This document shows, piece by piece, positions 11,266 through 22,661 of a stretch of 64,000 bases of DNA. The translations under genes were made by a program, and so were the position numbers. Location: NCBI GenBank assembly GCA_963920635.1, contig OY987301.1, positions 45,607,820 through 45,671,819 of the forward strand, read 5' to 3'. Source of the stretch: Pseudeuparius sepicola (taxonomy: Eukaryota; Arthropoda; Insecta; Coleoptera; Anthribidae). The notes under the pieces are model-generated. The model saw nothing but the letters and a program-made list of their open reading frames with translations, was not told the origin of the DNA and ran no database searches. Within the stretch, counting starts at the first letter, position 1. Each line of letters begins with the position of its first letter.

Positions 11266-11604
11266 GGCGGAGATATGGGTAAGTCGTTTGACAAATTTAA
11301 GAAAAATGTTATTGCGGTCCTGTACGAAAGTGAGTAGCAGCTTTGGATAGGGCATTTAATCCTAACAAAAAATATCTCTTGACTAATGTTTGGACCTGTC
11401 GCCATTTCGTAGCAAATTTGATTTTTTAATAAGCCTATACACATTTATTGTACTTGAAAAATCAATTTAATTGTAGAGATAAGTAATAATTTTTTCGCAG
11501 AATCGACTGAGAATCACCACCCTGAAATAATTTGATGTACTTAAGTTACACCATGTATGTATTACAACTGTTGTAGAATTCCACTATCTAGGTATTATGT
11601 TGAG

Positions 11605-11705
11605 GAGTGGTTTCTTTGCCGTGGCCTTGCAGGCCTCGACATCTAAATTCCACATTCGTTATAAAAAGTTGAACTTCAGTGCCTTGATACATAAACAACT
11701 ATTTT
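11605..11705 (+). repeat. Dispersed repeat 'gttataaaaagttgaac', copy 1
   Basis: An inverted relative lies at 62792-62880 and a rearranged one at 12091-12235. Shared blocks are 'ggcctcg', 'taaattccaca', 'aaaaagttgaacttcagtgc' and 'tacataaa.aact'. It is non-coding and its ends are not defined. Confidence 0.6.
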
Positions 11706-12090
11706 TTGAAATTTGCACTAAAATGTCTCAAAATCGGCATTATTCTACGTTTTTTTCTATAAGTTGCTTTTGGCGAGATTGAGGACCAAACGTTAGACGG
11801 CGGCCCGTCATCCGTCTAAACGTGGTTCGACAAAGTATCATTTACTTTTTCAACTTTATTGCGGAATTCTTATCAATAACAACGTAGTATTTCAATATGA
11901 GCAGTTCGGTCGATTTGAACGAACCACCATGGTGTAGACTGCAGAAACTGGCCAGAGTCTATTGGGCTCGACCTAGATAGAGCGAAATGTACGGTACGTC
12001 AGTTCATGGATGAACGACCGCGCTCTTTAAATAATTTTGGCTAATAAAACTTATTTTCTTTCGAATAAAAAAAAAAAAACATTCATGTGT

Positions 12091-12235
12091 CCGTCGGCAC
12101 TGAAGTTCTTTTTTATAACTCATGTGGTTTATTTGTCTCAGCTTTGAAGGCCTTGGAACCTAATTTCCACCTGCGTTATAAAAAGTTAAACTTGGGGTTC
12201 AACTTGGGGTTCACAAATAACTATTTGTACGACCG
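12091..12235. repeat. Partly palindromic copy of the 11605 repeat
   Basis: The segment opens with 'ggcactgaagttc', the inverse of the end of the 11605 copy, and continues with 'cc.cctgcgttataaaaagtt' in forward orientation. It is thus a head-to-head pair of fragments. 'cttggggttcaa' is duplicated in tandem near 12195-12220. Confidence 0.5.
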
Positions 12236-12359
12236 TCAGAGGTAGCTCGTCCATAGGGGCCTTGGGGCTAGGTGCCTCCAGTAGAAAATGGGAAAAACAC
12301 TCGCAACCGATAATGAACAATGACAATTTAACTAATAGACACTCCGCAGGAATGCATAT

Positions 12360-12840
12360 TTGGAATCACGATACATCCCGTGCTTGGAATGCATCTTCGT
12401 GGGGATAACGGCGCAGTCGGCGCACCATTGGCTGCCTTCTATGCCTATTTCGATCGCTATCGACGATAGATTGTCAATTATACGACACCTAATTTCAATT
12501 CATATATATGAATAAAGACGATTCCGATACACTTGGCAACGGTGGCCGGCTCGTGGTCTGTTCTCTCTGTCTGTCGGCGCCGCGCAATAGGAGGGTAAAA
12601 TCGTCGCTTGCGGTCTGCAACAAATTTCAGCGCGGATTTCGCGAGGAAGAAGGCGCAAGGGGCGCGAAGGGGGCGCGAGGGGGGCTCCAGGGGGAGCAAT
12701 CGGCTGTTTCCGCCGACCATCTGAATGCTGAAGGTTTTTATGCCCCAAAACTTAAAACCGTGTTAGTTTTAGTTCCGTGTTCCGCAGTCGGCGCAGTCCG
12801 CCTTCGCCTATTCCCGCGCCGTAAACGTGGAATAAAGAAG
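12360..12840. promoter_or_regulatory. GC-rich island with purine-rich tract
   Basis: A GC-rich block contains a G/A-rich tract (about 12645-12700). A 'ggcgcagtc' word occurs near 12410 and again near 12785. Opposing frames (111 codons on +, 80 and 82 on -) overlap, and their peptides are Arg/Ala/Gly-rich, so they are probably compositional. A promoter or conserved regulatory block is possible but unproven. Confidence 0.3.
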
Positions 12841-14650
12841 TAAACAAAATGGAAAATATTGTAAGGACATTTCGAAAGGTAATATCTTTTTAAGCCTCTC
12901 ATTGACAGAAAAAGTTGAAATACAAACTCTTGGTAGACCAGCTTCAGATTTACAATAATTATCTCAACCAAATAAAGCCTCAGGTCGGAATTTTATGCAA
13001 CACTTTTCTAGAAATACCTATATAAGATAAGAACAAGTGAATATGTGGATGCAATAAATTAAATGCAGTTTTGTTTTCCCTGTTTACTGTTTTAAAATTA
13101 TATAATATCGTCAACTTTAATGAAACAGTTATAGTACATATTTGGGAGAAAAACAGAAGACTATATTTGACATATAAAATATATAAATATTAATAAGTGT
13201 TAGTGTGTTAGCGTTAGACAGTGCCAGATATAAAAAATAACAATAAAAACAATAATTCCACACCTGAATTAACAACTACTTACAAGCTTTAAACAAAGGT
13301 GACTAAGGTTTTTACCTATCTATTTACTATTTATTTCTATATAATAATAAACATTGAAAAGAGGTATAAGTACCCACTTCGGCATTGATTTTTTTTAGTA
13401 GGAATTACAGATTTTTACCTACAAAACCTGTGTTAATATGATAAAACTGAGAGATATCTACTGACCGCAAAGCCAATTCGTTACCGTAAAAAAACATAAA
13501 TCGTATAATAAAGTTGGATATTTAAAATATGGGACACTCTAAACGTCAGAAACGGACATACTCATAACCACAGAATAGGAAAGTCAGACAAAACAGCTGA
13601 TCGAGTCCAAAATGACGCCTGGAAGTCAAATAGGGCTTGGTTGGTAAAGCAGTTTGTGTTACTTTTGCATAGTTTTGATTTATTTTAGAATATTTCTTGT
13701 GAAAACATTGTAGTTTTGGTTCATTTTCGTGTTTGTATTGTGTAATAAGTGCATATAATTAAACAGTAGATATCGACAGCTAGTGATTATTTTATAACTT
13801 TACAAGCATTTAAAGTGTCAGTTTTTTAAATTATTCTCCAAGCTTAGGAACATTTTTGAAACGTTTCCAGAGCTTTTGGCTGAACACGTTTTTATAAAAA
13901 TACTTTTTAAAATGCTGTCTATTTTCTACTTGGTTCGCTATCTGGAACAATATGGAATATTTTGTCTAGTAACTCGTTAAGTGGGATTTCCGCTTCACAG
14001 GCATAAGGTCTCGAGCTCGATTATTTTGCTTAAATGTTTTTCATAATTAAGTTCAAAAATATACTTTTGCAGATTACATCGGGAATGCTTGCTGGAGACA
14101 CAAATTGTACTCTGTGTCGATTAAATTATTGAAATTTGACGCCATACCGTGCTCGAAGCATTTACGATTTTATTTAAAAAGCTAAGAAAAACTAGTAAGT
14201 AGGCACTGCTAAATTTGAATTTTGCCTCCCTCAACTTTCCCATGTTTTCGAAAATAATGATACTGGTTTCAAGAAGGAAGATCTAGAGAACGTGAAAAGT
14301 CGAAATAGTTTTTCCTGTGAACATCGGGCTTTAACTGCAATTGGAATTTTACGGTAAAATATAGGTACAAAATATACTCACAATTTGTATATGAAAATGC
14401 GGCAACAGCGCAACTTGTTTATATCAATGGACACTAGTGAATGTTTAGTGTGATAAACACAGAACTCCGAACAGGGCACCAATTTTCAAGGGACAAAGCT
14501 GCACGACTACGAAATAGTTAACCTTGGGCAGGCGTTGCGGATTGGCTCGGCATTTTTTAAATATTGTTGGCGTTCCGCAGGCCGCCGAATAAATTTGCAT
14601 AATACCCAATTAGTTTATTGCTTCGAAAAAATTACAACAAAATACTATCA
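12841..14650. other. 1.8 kb of AT-rich DNA, nothing assigned
   Basis: I found no coding sequence, palindrome or dispersed partner apart from the short resemblance of 14215-14275 to 6630-6680. Confidence 0.5.
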
Positions 14651-14655
14651 ATATA

Positions 14656-14792
14656 TACAGGGTGTTTGTAAATTATGGTGCCAACGTAATATGACAGATA
14701 GAAAATACCATCTTGAACAAAAAGTTTTCTGTAAACATGGGTTCTAAAATGCACAATAAGAAAGTTACAGGGTAATGAAAGTATAGTTAACT
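14656..14792 (+). mobile_element. Single CAGGGTG transposon end
   Basis: TA-CAGGGTGTTTGTAAATTA begins at about 14656 in mariner style, but no inverted partner follows. The next such end (15835) has a different sequence. It is a truncated or disrupted element abutting the repeat at 14793. Confidence 0.45.
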
Positions 14793-15112
14793 TGCACTTG
14801 CACTTCTACAGAAGTTATGCAATTTAAAAGAAACTTGGTGCAATTCTTTAGTAACTAAAGTGCAACAATTTTGTGTAAAAACGATTCATTCCCATCGGCC
14901 AGAGGCGGAGGGGCGGGGAAGCACAATGGGTTTTCTACTCATAACTTTTTTGAGATTATCCTTTTGGTCTCGCAGGTTCATCATTTTAGTGCATCTTTTT
15001 ATTTTGCAACAAAAATGTACTCTTGTTTCATAACGATAAAATCAACCGTTTGCATTGAAATCGGCAAAATGTGCTCCAAAACACTTGTTAACCCAAAATT
15101 CGAAAAATAAAA
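14793..15112 (+). repeat. Dispersed repeat family 'tcattttagtgcat', copy 2
   Basis: This is the longest plus-strand copy. It matches the reverse complement of 26290-26640 through 'ctacagaagttatgcaatt', 'ttttgtgtaaaaa', 'atcattttagtgcat', 'ataaaatcaaccgtttgc' and 'aaaatgtgc.ccaaaacac'. A G/C-rich spot near 14890 corresponds to the poly-C of the 26.5-kb copy. Confidence 0.7.
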
Positions 15113-15834
15113 TTTTCAACTTTTTCGTTGTTTAAAAGCCTTCTAGGTGGAGGATTTTTATTTATTTTTTATTATCGATTATCGTATGTGACTGTTATTA
15201 GTATTTTGCCGTCCTTTTTTTGGTTCTCCGATTGAAAGATATGCTTTAAGTTCAATTGTTGACAATACTGATTAATATTTAGACTTGTGAGTATTAAATA
15301 CAGGGCCGCAATAGAAAAAATGAATGGAAAAAAGGAATTTTCAGTATAATTATTTGTCTCAAAACATTTAAAAAATAGTTCGTGTCATACATCTTGGTAT
15401 TTGCAATGAAAAGTGTTTTCAAAATCTGAAAAAAAAAAATCCAGGTCCGTATTTAAAAAAATAAAGTTGAAGATGGTTTCTCAAAAACGAAATGTTATAG
15501 AACAAATTATCTAAAAACGCAACCTTAAAGCCCGTTAAAAAGCGCAAAACTTTTTTCAAAATTACTCAAAAACGATAAAAGATATTAGAAATCTGTTTTT
15601 ACCATTTTATTGACCTCAAAATTGCGCAAATTTATCCCCATTTAACCGTTGTTCTATCTTTCACCGTTTGCAAGATCCCCATGCTGTTCATTCTTATCCG
15701 AGATACATCGTATATTACTTTCATAGATATTACTATGGTCATTGTTTTGATATTTTACTAAGGTCATATTTTGATTTGTTGGTGAGTCATGACCTATATC
15801 ACCCCTTCAAGGGATGACGTTACTTTTGGGACAC
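15113..15834. other. AT-rich DNA ending in a lone transposon end
   Basis: The right edge 'gggacaccctgta' (about 15830-15840) is a mariner-type end oriented leftward. Its inverse, cagggtgtcccaaaagtaac, has no partner here, so the body of the element cannot be delimited. Confidence 0.45.
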
Positions 15835-15840
15835 CCTGTA

Positions 15841-16800
15841 TACAAAAAAATTATTGGAAAAATGCGAGTTCCTAGGTAGCTAAAAACAAATATGTTGTGC
15901 TAATATTGGCTCAAAAGTGCCTCCTTTACATAAATATTCTGCTGCAAAAATATTAATTACTTCTATTAAAATTTTATTGCCTTTCTTCTCGGTAGTGTTT
16001 GGGAAACTAATGAATGCGCATAAAATTGTAGGAAATAAAGGACGCATTGTGCGTTGTTGTTAGACCAACAGAGGAAATCGAAAATCGACTAAATATTTCC
16101 TGCGAATTTCACATAATTTATTTCGACCTTTCTATTGTGCTCTAATTGTAAACCAGCAACATTCCTTTATTTAGGTTTACGGCAAATTGAATTGCTATTT
16201 TGCGAACTGTTTACCTATCTCTTATTTATTTAGATACGTATATATGCTTTCCGGGAAGGAGGTCAAAGGTCAAATACACTACGTACCACCCCCAAAAAGA
16301 CAATAGGTACCTTCTTTCGTACATTCTACCTACATTATAATAAGTCGGGCTTAATATATAATATAATTATCTTAATATTCCACATTTGATAAAATCATAT
16401 ATTATTTAAATTTTTTTAATCGTAATATCACAGACAAAAATAAAAACAAATAAATAATAGTTTAATAAACGTTTTATTGCTGAAAAATTGTACAAAAATA
16501 GCAAATCTTGCTAAGTTTCGCCTCAAGCATAAGTAATAAAACAAGTAAACTTGGTTTACGTCTTTCAACAAAATAAATAAATAAATAAAATGCCGTCATA
16601 TATAAAATATAGAAACCTCTAAAAATTGCGTTTGAAACTGTTTTAGGGCGATTTTGGCTTTTGACGCTTGTACTCCCTTCCACAAGAATTGCATAGGGCA
16701 CGTTTCGTGCATCCATTTCTGACAAGTTATGCACTGTATCCAACGACCGTTTCTTTGTATGAGAATTCAACGCCTTCCAATATGAACCAATGAAATGACA
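15841..16800. other. AT-rich DNA, nothing assigned
   Basis: A 125-codon minus-strand frame (16474-16851) shows no domain and runs into the edge of the long repeat, so I do not call it a gene. Confidence 0.4.
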
Positions 16801-18480
16801 TAAGTTTTGAAATATTAACCAACCAGTTGATGATTTCAGCGAAAATTCCATACCTATCTTATTTGACCAATCAGAGGCTCGTTTTTTGCTTTGTCGTCAT
16901 GGCAACTCAAAAAATTTCCGGAAATATTCTCACTTGCTTTAGTCAGCAAGAAGTGATTACGACGGATTTTTTTTGACAAATGTCATTATTATATTATTAT
17001 TGATAAAATAAAAGCCCAATTTGTAGGAGTGGTTTTGCTAATGGGCAAAATAGGGCTTGAGAATAAAATTACCTAGAAACATTTCCGGCACGAGTGATAT
17101 TTGTCGAGATTATTTCACGAATACGATTTAATAATTTCTGTAATAATTTTTTCTATGTTTACACTTCCAAAACGACTCATTTTGAACGAGTTCATTGACA
17201 GCTTCGACTGTAGCGTTGGAGTAAACAAACATGACGCTTGGGTATCCAAGGCAAATGCGATTATACCTACACCCTGTCAGCGTTGGTTTATTTTCTGAAT
17301 GTGTCATAAATTTGAATGGAGGCGGACGTCTAAATAACAAGAATTTAGCAATGTAAAAGTTATATAAATTCATTGATATAATGTTTCTTTGATAATGCTT
17401 AATAATACCGCAACATAATTTATAAGCTGCATAATTTAGAACAGTGTAAAACACACAAACTTAGGTACGTGTAGGTACGTGTTTGTATTCAACAGATTCG
17501 CGGTTGCTAAGCAACGAAGTGATAATTTGCACAAGTGCAATTACCGGTAATTGCATTAGTGCAAATTATCGCTAGCAGAGGCATATCATTGGTTGGATTT
17601 TTATGGAAGGGGCTACCTTATTGGATGCAAGCAGTATGATGGAAATAATCGTATGTAATATCATAAGTGCCGGAATTTTATCGATAATTTTTTCGAAAGC
17701 GCTATTTTGCCTAGAAAGATCACGAGTCTTCTATTTTCTGATAAAATCCCGAGAGAGAAGCTCGAGGGATTTTATCTGTGAAAATAAAAACCCAATTTGT
17801 ACGAGTGGTTTTGCTAATGGGCAAAATAGCGCTTGAGAATTAAATTATTTACATAAATTTCCGACACGAGTGGTATTTGTCGAGATTATTTCACGAATAC
17901 GATTTAATCATTTCTGTATTATTTTTTTTATGTTTACATTTCCAAAACGACTCATTTTGAACGAGTTTATTGACAGCTTCGACTGTAGCATTCGAGTAAA
18001 CAAACATGACGCTTGGATATCCAAGGCAAATGCGATTATACCTACACCCTGTCAGAGTTGGTTTATTTTGTGAATGTGTGTCATAAATTTAAACGGAGAC
18101 CGAGGTCTAATAAGAACAATTTAGCAGTGTAAAAGTTATATAAATTCATTGATACAATGCTTAATAATACCGCAACAAAATTTATAAGCTGCATAATTTA
18201 GAACAGTGTAAAACACCAATTTTAAGAAGTACGTCTTTGTATCGAACAGATTCGCGGTTGCTAAGCAACGAAGTGGTAATTGCACTAGTGGTATTTAGTG
18301 CAATTATCGCTAGCAGAGGCATATGATTGGTTGGATTTTTATGGAAGGAGCTACTTTATTGGATGCGAGCAGTATGAGGGAAATAATCGCTGAAATCTTA
18401 CTCTCTTAGTTACGTCCTAGTTCGCTAAATCAATATTCTGGCAGCTAAAACTGATAACCCGAAAACTTCTTCACATTGCC
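16800..18480 (+). repeat. Long repeat with a tandemly duplicated core (copy 1)
   Basis: Outer flanks ('aaatattaac..a.cag.tgatgatttcagcga' on the left, 'cgctgaaatc.tactctcttagttacgtcc' on the right) recur at 39379-40262. Between them two direct units of about 0.65-0.8 kb lie in tandem (about 16983-17780 and 17781-18400). They share 'gagtggttttgctaatgggc', 'gtcgagattatttcacgaat', 'catgacgcttgg.tatccaa' and 'gattcgcggttgctaagcaa'. Short frames of 65 and 67 codons in the two units align with each other only because the DNA does. No transposase is recognisable. Confidence 0.75.
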
Positions 18481-18485
18481 AAATT

Positions 18486-18772
18486 TAATATCGGACTAGA
18501 AGTTATGTTTTCAGTTAACACATTGATCGTTAAATATCTGTTAGCACAAAAAACATAATATTCAGAACAGAAAGGTCAACCTAAATGACCTCAATGGGCT
18601 AGGGGCACGGTTCTCGCTTTGCGTGCGAGAGGTCCTGGGTTCAAATCCCGGTTGTGGCTGCTTATTTTCATTTTTAAATTACATTTATAATTCTTGTAGT
18701 TAATTTATTCCCAGGAAGTTGGGTTGATAAATTATAGCTACACACACACTAAATAATTATTAGATAAACTAT
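18486..18772 (+). mobile_element. Insertion of about 287 bp carrying the tRNA-like sequence
   Basis: In the related copy at 40255-40262, 'ccaaatttaat' runs directly into 'tttgcagttgttaaattc'. Here the same two sequences are separated by about 287 bp. The extra DNA contains the tRNA-like sequence and an AT-rich tail, as a tRNA-derived SINE or inserted tRNA gene would. A clean target duplication is not visible, so a deletion in the other copy remains possible. Confidence 0.5.
18588..18659 (+). tRNA. tRNA-Pro-like sequence with Ala (UGC) anticodon, probably a pseudo-tRNA
   Basis: A 72-base sequence folds as a tRNA. The anticodon stem is CTCGC/GCGAG around loop TTTGCGT (18618-18624), and the T arm is CTGGG/CCCGG around TTCAAAT. 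The D-arm words tgggctagggg and ggttctcgcttt are those of eukaryotic tRNA-Pro, yet the anticodon at 18620-18622 is TGC (Ala) where tRNA-Pro has TGG. The acceptor stem pairs at five of seven positions, with mismatches at 1-72 and 4-69. The B box is good (ggttcaaatcc) and the A box is altered. No CCA is encoded, as is normal in eukaryotes. Its place inside an insertion suggests a SINE head or pseudogene. Confidence 0.6.
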
Positions 18773-18805
18773 TTGCAGTTATTAAATTCTCTTTTTAAAT
18801 ACAAC

Positions 18806-18945
18806 TCGTGGTATGCCTAATAATAGATAATACCTTTCGTTAATTTATCACTCATTATAATCCCAATGCTTAGAAAATACCACTCCTGCTGCGCAGACGT
18901 GCTATTTTCAGCTTTGGGATTATAATTTGTAAAATTAACGAAAGG
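18806..18945. repeat. Palindromic hairpin repeat, interrupted by the hAT element
   Basis: The left arm 'gataatacctttcgttaatt' pairs with 'aattaacgaaagg' here and with 'tattatc' beyond the hAT insert (21030 onward). The uninterrupted version lies at 40305-40447. It is about 150 bp in its intact form and probably a MITE. Confidence 0.65.
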
Positions 18946-19271
18946 CAGTGGCGGATTAAGAAGTTTGCCGCCCCTAGGCCCTTCAATAATTGCCGCCCGT
19001 AACTTGGTAATAATAATATTAACAATAATACTCTTTATCTTATTATTATTATAGATTTTAGTTTAATGAACATAGAAAATATAAATAGTAATTCGTAAAC
19101 AATAACAAGTTGGCAAAGCAACACAACAAAAATAAAAAAATGTTTAAAACATTTTGTTTAGGTAAAATCTTGCAAGGCGAATTAGAACCACATCCAATTG
19201 AGCTGAAATTTTGCGTACACATTTACTTCTGGCGACAATACAATAATATGTAATACTCAATATTGTAATAC

Positions 19272-19630
19272 ATTCAAAATGGCCGCCGCTCCAAGATAAC
19301 GGATGAAGTATTTGTTGTCAACCCCCTTATATGGGTATGAAATTAAAACGCTTGAAGAGTAGAAAACGATAAAGTTAGTGAGATCACACTAAATTCAATA
19401 TGGCCGCCACTCCAAGATGGCGGATTACATTTTCTTTTCAACTCCCTTAATATGGGTATCAAATGAAACAGTAGAAAACGATAAAGTTAGTGACATCGCA
19501 CTAAATTCAATATGGCGGCCGCTCCAAGAGGGCGGATTCCATTTTCTATTCAACCCCTTTAATATGGATATCAAAATGAAAGGGCTTGAAGTGTAGAAAA
19601 CGATAAAGTTAGTGACAATTCAATATGGCC
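19272..19630 (+). repeat. Tandem repeat inside hAT: three units of about 112-121 bp and a partial fourth
   Basis: Units start at about 19272, 19393, 19505 and 19617. Each opens with 'attcaa.atggc' and has 'gctccaag' then 'ggcggat'; 'gtagaaaacgataaagttag' closes the unit. The words 'atggccgcc' and 'gatggcgga' form short local inverted repeats. It may contain subterminal transposase-binding sites or be a simple minisatellite expansion. Confidence 0.75.
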
Positions 19631-19675
19631 TTTGGGGGATCAGCCTTGCTTGATTAGAACCTATTTTGCACCGTA

Positions 19676-20134
19676 TTTTTATATTTTAAAAATCAAGCAG
19701 GCCTTGACAAAGGTCAATTTATTCATTTCCAGTTCAGGTAAATTACCTTTTCGTTAAGAGATATCGAAAAGTTTGATGCGAAAAAGTTGTCCGAATGCAA
19801 ATCTAAGTTTTCGTACCAAATTTTAAAACAATCGGCACACTGATTTTTCAAATTTTTCAAAACTTGTTCACGAAGCAAATTTAAGGCCTTGTGCCAAATT
19901 TTAAAGCAATTGGCATACTTTTTTTCCAAAAGATAAAGGTGAAATTTGAAACAAAAATTAAAGTATGCCGATTGTTTTAACATTTGGTACGGGGACTTAG
20001 ATTTGCATTCTAAACAATCTAATAAAACTTTTCGATATCTCTTAAGGAAAAGGTAGTTTATTATTAACTGAAAATGAATAAATTGCCCCTGTCAAGGCCT
20101 GCTTGATTTTCAAAATATAAAAATATGGTGCAAG
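19676..20134. mobile_element. Foldback element inserted in the hAT interior
   Basis: Arms of about 180-200 bp are mutual reverse complements: 'ttgcaccgtatttttat', 'aatcaagcaggccttgac' and 'agagatatcgaaaagttt' on the left, the inverses on the right. The centre (about 19860-19920) repeats 'aagcaat.ggcatact' words. Its flank 'ggatcagccttgcttg' recurs near 47915 as 'ggatcagccctgcttgg', suggesting a family. Confidence 0.65.
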
Positions 20135-20416
20135 TTTCAACTCGATTTTTTTTTGTCTTTTACACCTATCGTATCTGGGTTTACCCTGTATAATATCTTG
20201 ACGAAAGTAGTTCTAAGCAGAAATTGTATTTTTCTATAAAAGAAATTTATCTCGAAATATACACACGAAAATCTCGCGACAAGCTTTTATATCATATACA
20301 ATTGTATAATGTAACAAAATTATGGGTTTGCTTTGGTTTGATTCATTTCAAAGTTTATTTTCTTCTTTTTGGAGAATTTAAATAAAAGCTTGTTTTGAAA
20401 AATATTTTTTTTACTA

Positions 20417-20602
20417 TTATTTTTTCATACAAGCCTTCAGATTGGCAAATGAATTTATTAATTCAGAACATTCCAATGACTGCAGCAACTGGTGCTCAAT
20501 GGATAATATCGCAAGTGCATTAAAATTTTCTTGTTCTAGTGTTGAACGTAAATATGATTTTATCCATTTGAGAGCCGAGAACCTTCTGCGCAATATCCAC
20601 AA
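20417..20602 (-). pseudogene. hAT transposase, C-terminal fragment
   Basis: A 61-codon frame ends in a natural stop. Its peptide carries RRFSALKWIKSYLRSTLEQE followed by an LxxLSIE segment and a short basic tail. This matches the conserved C-terminal dimerisation region of hAT transposases (the 'ERSFSxLKxIKxYLRSTM' motif) of the ZMYM-like hAT type. The first motif residue, usually E, is R. Upstream the frame is lost and the DDE catalytic core and zinc fingers are missing, so no active enzyme can be made. The fragment lies near the right end of the hAT element and reads away from that end, consistent with its origin. Confidence 0.8.
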
Positions 20603-21029
20603 TGGGAATAACGGCTTGCAGTTGCAGTTTGTTTTTCCTCAAAAGTGAGCACTTTTCGATGATTTCAGTGATTCAAGAGTCTAGGTTTGATTGATTTCGC
20701 GGACTTATGCTGCCCGCGTCCTGCACCCAACGCTTTTAAAAATTCGAGTTATCTTACAAAAAAGATTAGGCGCTCGGCGCACCAAAGATTTTAAACTTAT
20801 TTATGATATAAATTAATACAAAACTGTGAAAGCTTAACATAATATAATATTATTCATTTAAGTGGTTTACTGGTTTACAAAAATAAAAAATATATATTGG
20901 CTATACTGGGAGGCTCCCCATAAGGATTTTCTAAACTACATACGGTTTGGTAAATTGCCGCCCCGTAAAGTTTGCCGCCCCAGGCCCGGGCCTTGTTGGC
21001 CTTAGTGTTAATCCGGCCCTGACGAAAGG

Positions 21030-21235
21030 TATTATCGATAGGCATATTACCCCTGAAAACACATCTCCAAACATTCAACGCATTGTTCAGTAATAGCTTC
21101 CACTAAGTTTTCTTGCGTCCATTGTCGTCTTTGAGTTTCACAAGGTTTTATATTTTTCTTATAAGTAATGTCCCGAGGCAATTATCCTTTTATTTGTTAG
21201 AGGCGCCTCGGGTCTTCTATATAAATAGATAATAT
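21030..21235. other. Short spacer
   Basis: The first 20 bp complete the hairpin interrupted by the hAT. The rest is unassigned and leads to the large palindrome. Confidence 0.4.
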
Positions 21236-22275
21236 AAATCGGGCCAAAAAGTCGTCAAAAAAATTTTTCAAGGTAGAACTAAATCGGACCCCATAGGTTT
21301 TGTTAACTACATCACTCTGCATACGAAATGGCGATTTACGACATTTTTTTTGGTCGACGACTTTTTTAATTTCGAAAAAACTGTCGTTTTCATGGTCATA
21401 TCTTTGAGACCAGTGGAGCTATCGATTTGATTTTTTTTTAAATTGAAGCTAACATATGAGCGCTTACAACGAATGCCATCGTTGTTGTCCAATATTGTTT
21501 ATTAACCACTATAAATAGCAACAAAATTGCAAGGTTATAAAAAGTGTAATGAAATTTTCTCTAAGCGAGAAACTTTTTAATTTGTGGAAATTTTTATATA
21601 CATGCTGCGAGAGAAATGTGCCCAAAACATGAAATAAGTTTTTGGTAAAAAAAATAACCTAGCTCCTATAATAAAATTTTTGAACGGTGAATATTTTTGT
21701 GGGGCGTGCTATTCATGTGGAACGCAAATTTAATCTCTTGCGTTAGTATATACACGCATGGCAGGCATGTCTCAACAACTAATTCGAAGTTTACATGCCC
21801 AAGTGAAACTATCACAAGTCGTATAAATATCTTAGAGTATTTCTCCCTAATAGTTTTCCAATCTAAACCCACTCGGAGAGAACTCTCTGCCATTGTAAAC
21901 GATCTCTTCAAGAGTAGGAACGAGAGTAGGAACGTCTCTGGGAGCATTTACATAAACTGTTTGGAAGTACTCTCAGATACAATACGACTTGTGATAGTTT
22001 TACCTGCCCGTGTAAACTACGCTGAAACAGATTGCTGGTAAAATAACTTAATAATTTTAGACCAAATAATGTGGGTTCAAGCTGACCAATAAAATAAAAT
22101 AATAGTAATTACAGTTGCCAGATGAACAAACAACCACCCGCCTATTTTTACCATTTATTTAATGAACTGCAAAATAAACATTTATTTTTATATTTATTTT
22201 TTATAATAATTAAATCTTTGTGCATGCTGCATCTATAATATACAATAGCACCGACATATAGGTAAAAAATAAAAA

Positions 22276-22518
22276 TTAAAAAATCTCTTCCACGTTATCA
22301 ACCGACTCATCTTTGGTATTTTCTACATTACTATCACTATCATTGCACATGCCACTTTTACATTGATCACAGCATTTCAGTATTTTCTTGATACAGTTGC
22401 ACTTTCTCGCATTACAGTTTTTGTCGAAACAAAAAGGCTTAAACTTTGGCGTACAATGTGTGGTATGGATTCTTGAGATGAAAATATGGGAAGCCAATTG
22501 TCGTTTACTGAAGGCCAT
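22276..22518 (-). CDS. Cys-rich protein C-terminus, left arm (remnant)
   Basis: An 80-codon frame ends with the acidic tail SDSNVENTKDESVDNVEEIF and a stop. Upstream is a Cys cluster with CNCIKKILKCCDQC and CKSGMC. The spacing recalls the CxC...LKC...C C-terminal zinc-binding segments of several uncharacterised insect transposon or viral-like proteins, but I cannot assign a family. The mirror copy at 22662-22886 keeps the acidic tail almost residue for residue, so the protein end was coding before the palindrome formed. Transcription would run outward from the palindrome centre. It is probably a fragment. Confidence 0.45.
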   Translation of the reverse strand: MAFSKRQLASHIFISRIHTTHCTPKFKPFCFDKNCNARKCNCIKKILKCCDQCKSGMCNDSDSNVENTKDESVDNVEEIF

Positions 22519-22661
22519 CCATAAGATCCAGGATCTTCAAGCTGCGACTTCGCAACGTTACTTCAATACCATATTTTTAACCGCTGCGTGCACCTGCAAC
22601 TGCCAATAATTAAACAATCCAATATATAATTTTAAACCTGTAATACCCCAAAAAAATTTGA

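Larger units (their letters stand above)
18946..21021 (-). mobile_element. hAT transposon remnant with perfect 8-bp target duplication
   Basis: Terminal repeats cagtggcggattaag (left) and the inverse of gttaatccggccctg (right) are the hAT-type CAGNGNCGGATTAA end. The 8-bp acgaaagg stands on both sides (18938-18945 and 21022-21029). The intact host sequence survives at 40415-40445 and shows exactly what was interrupted. Subterminal 'gccgccc' words follow each end. Only the C-terminal part of a transposase remains (20417-20602). The rest holds a tandem repeat (19272-19630) and a foldback insert (19676-20134), so the element is defective. Confidence 0.88.

Noticed and set aside
17101..18073. Two similar 65-67 codon frames in the tandem repeat units
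   Set aside because: The similarity follows from DNA duplication, and there are no protein features.
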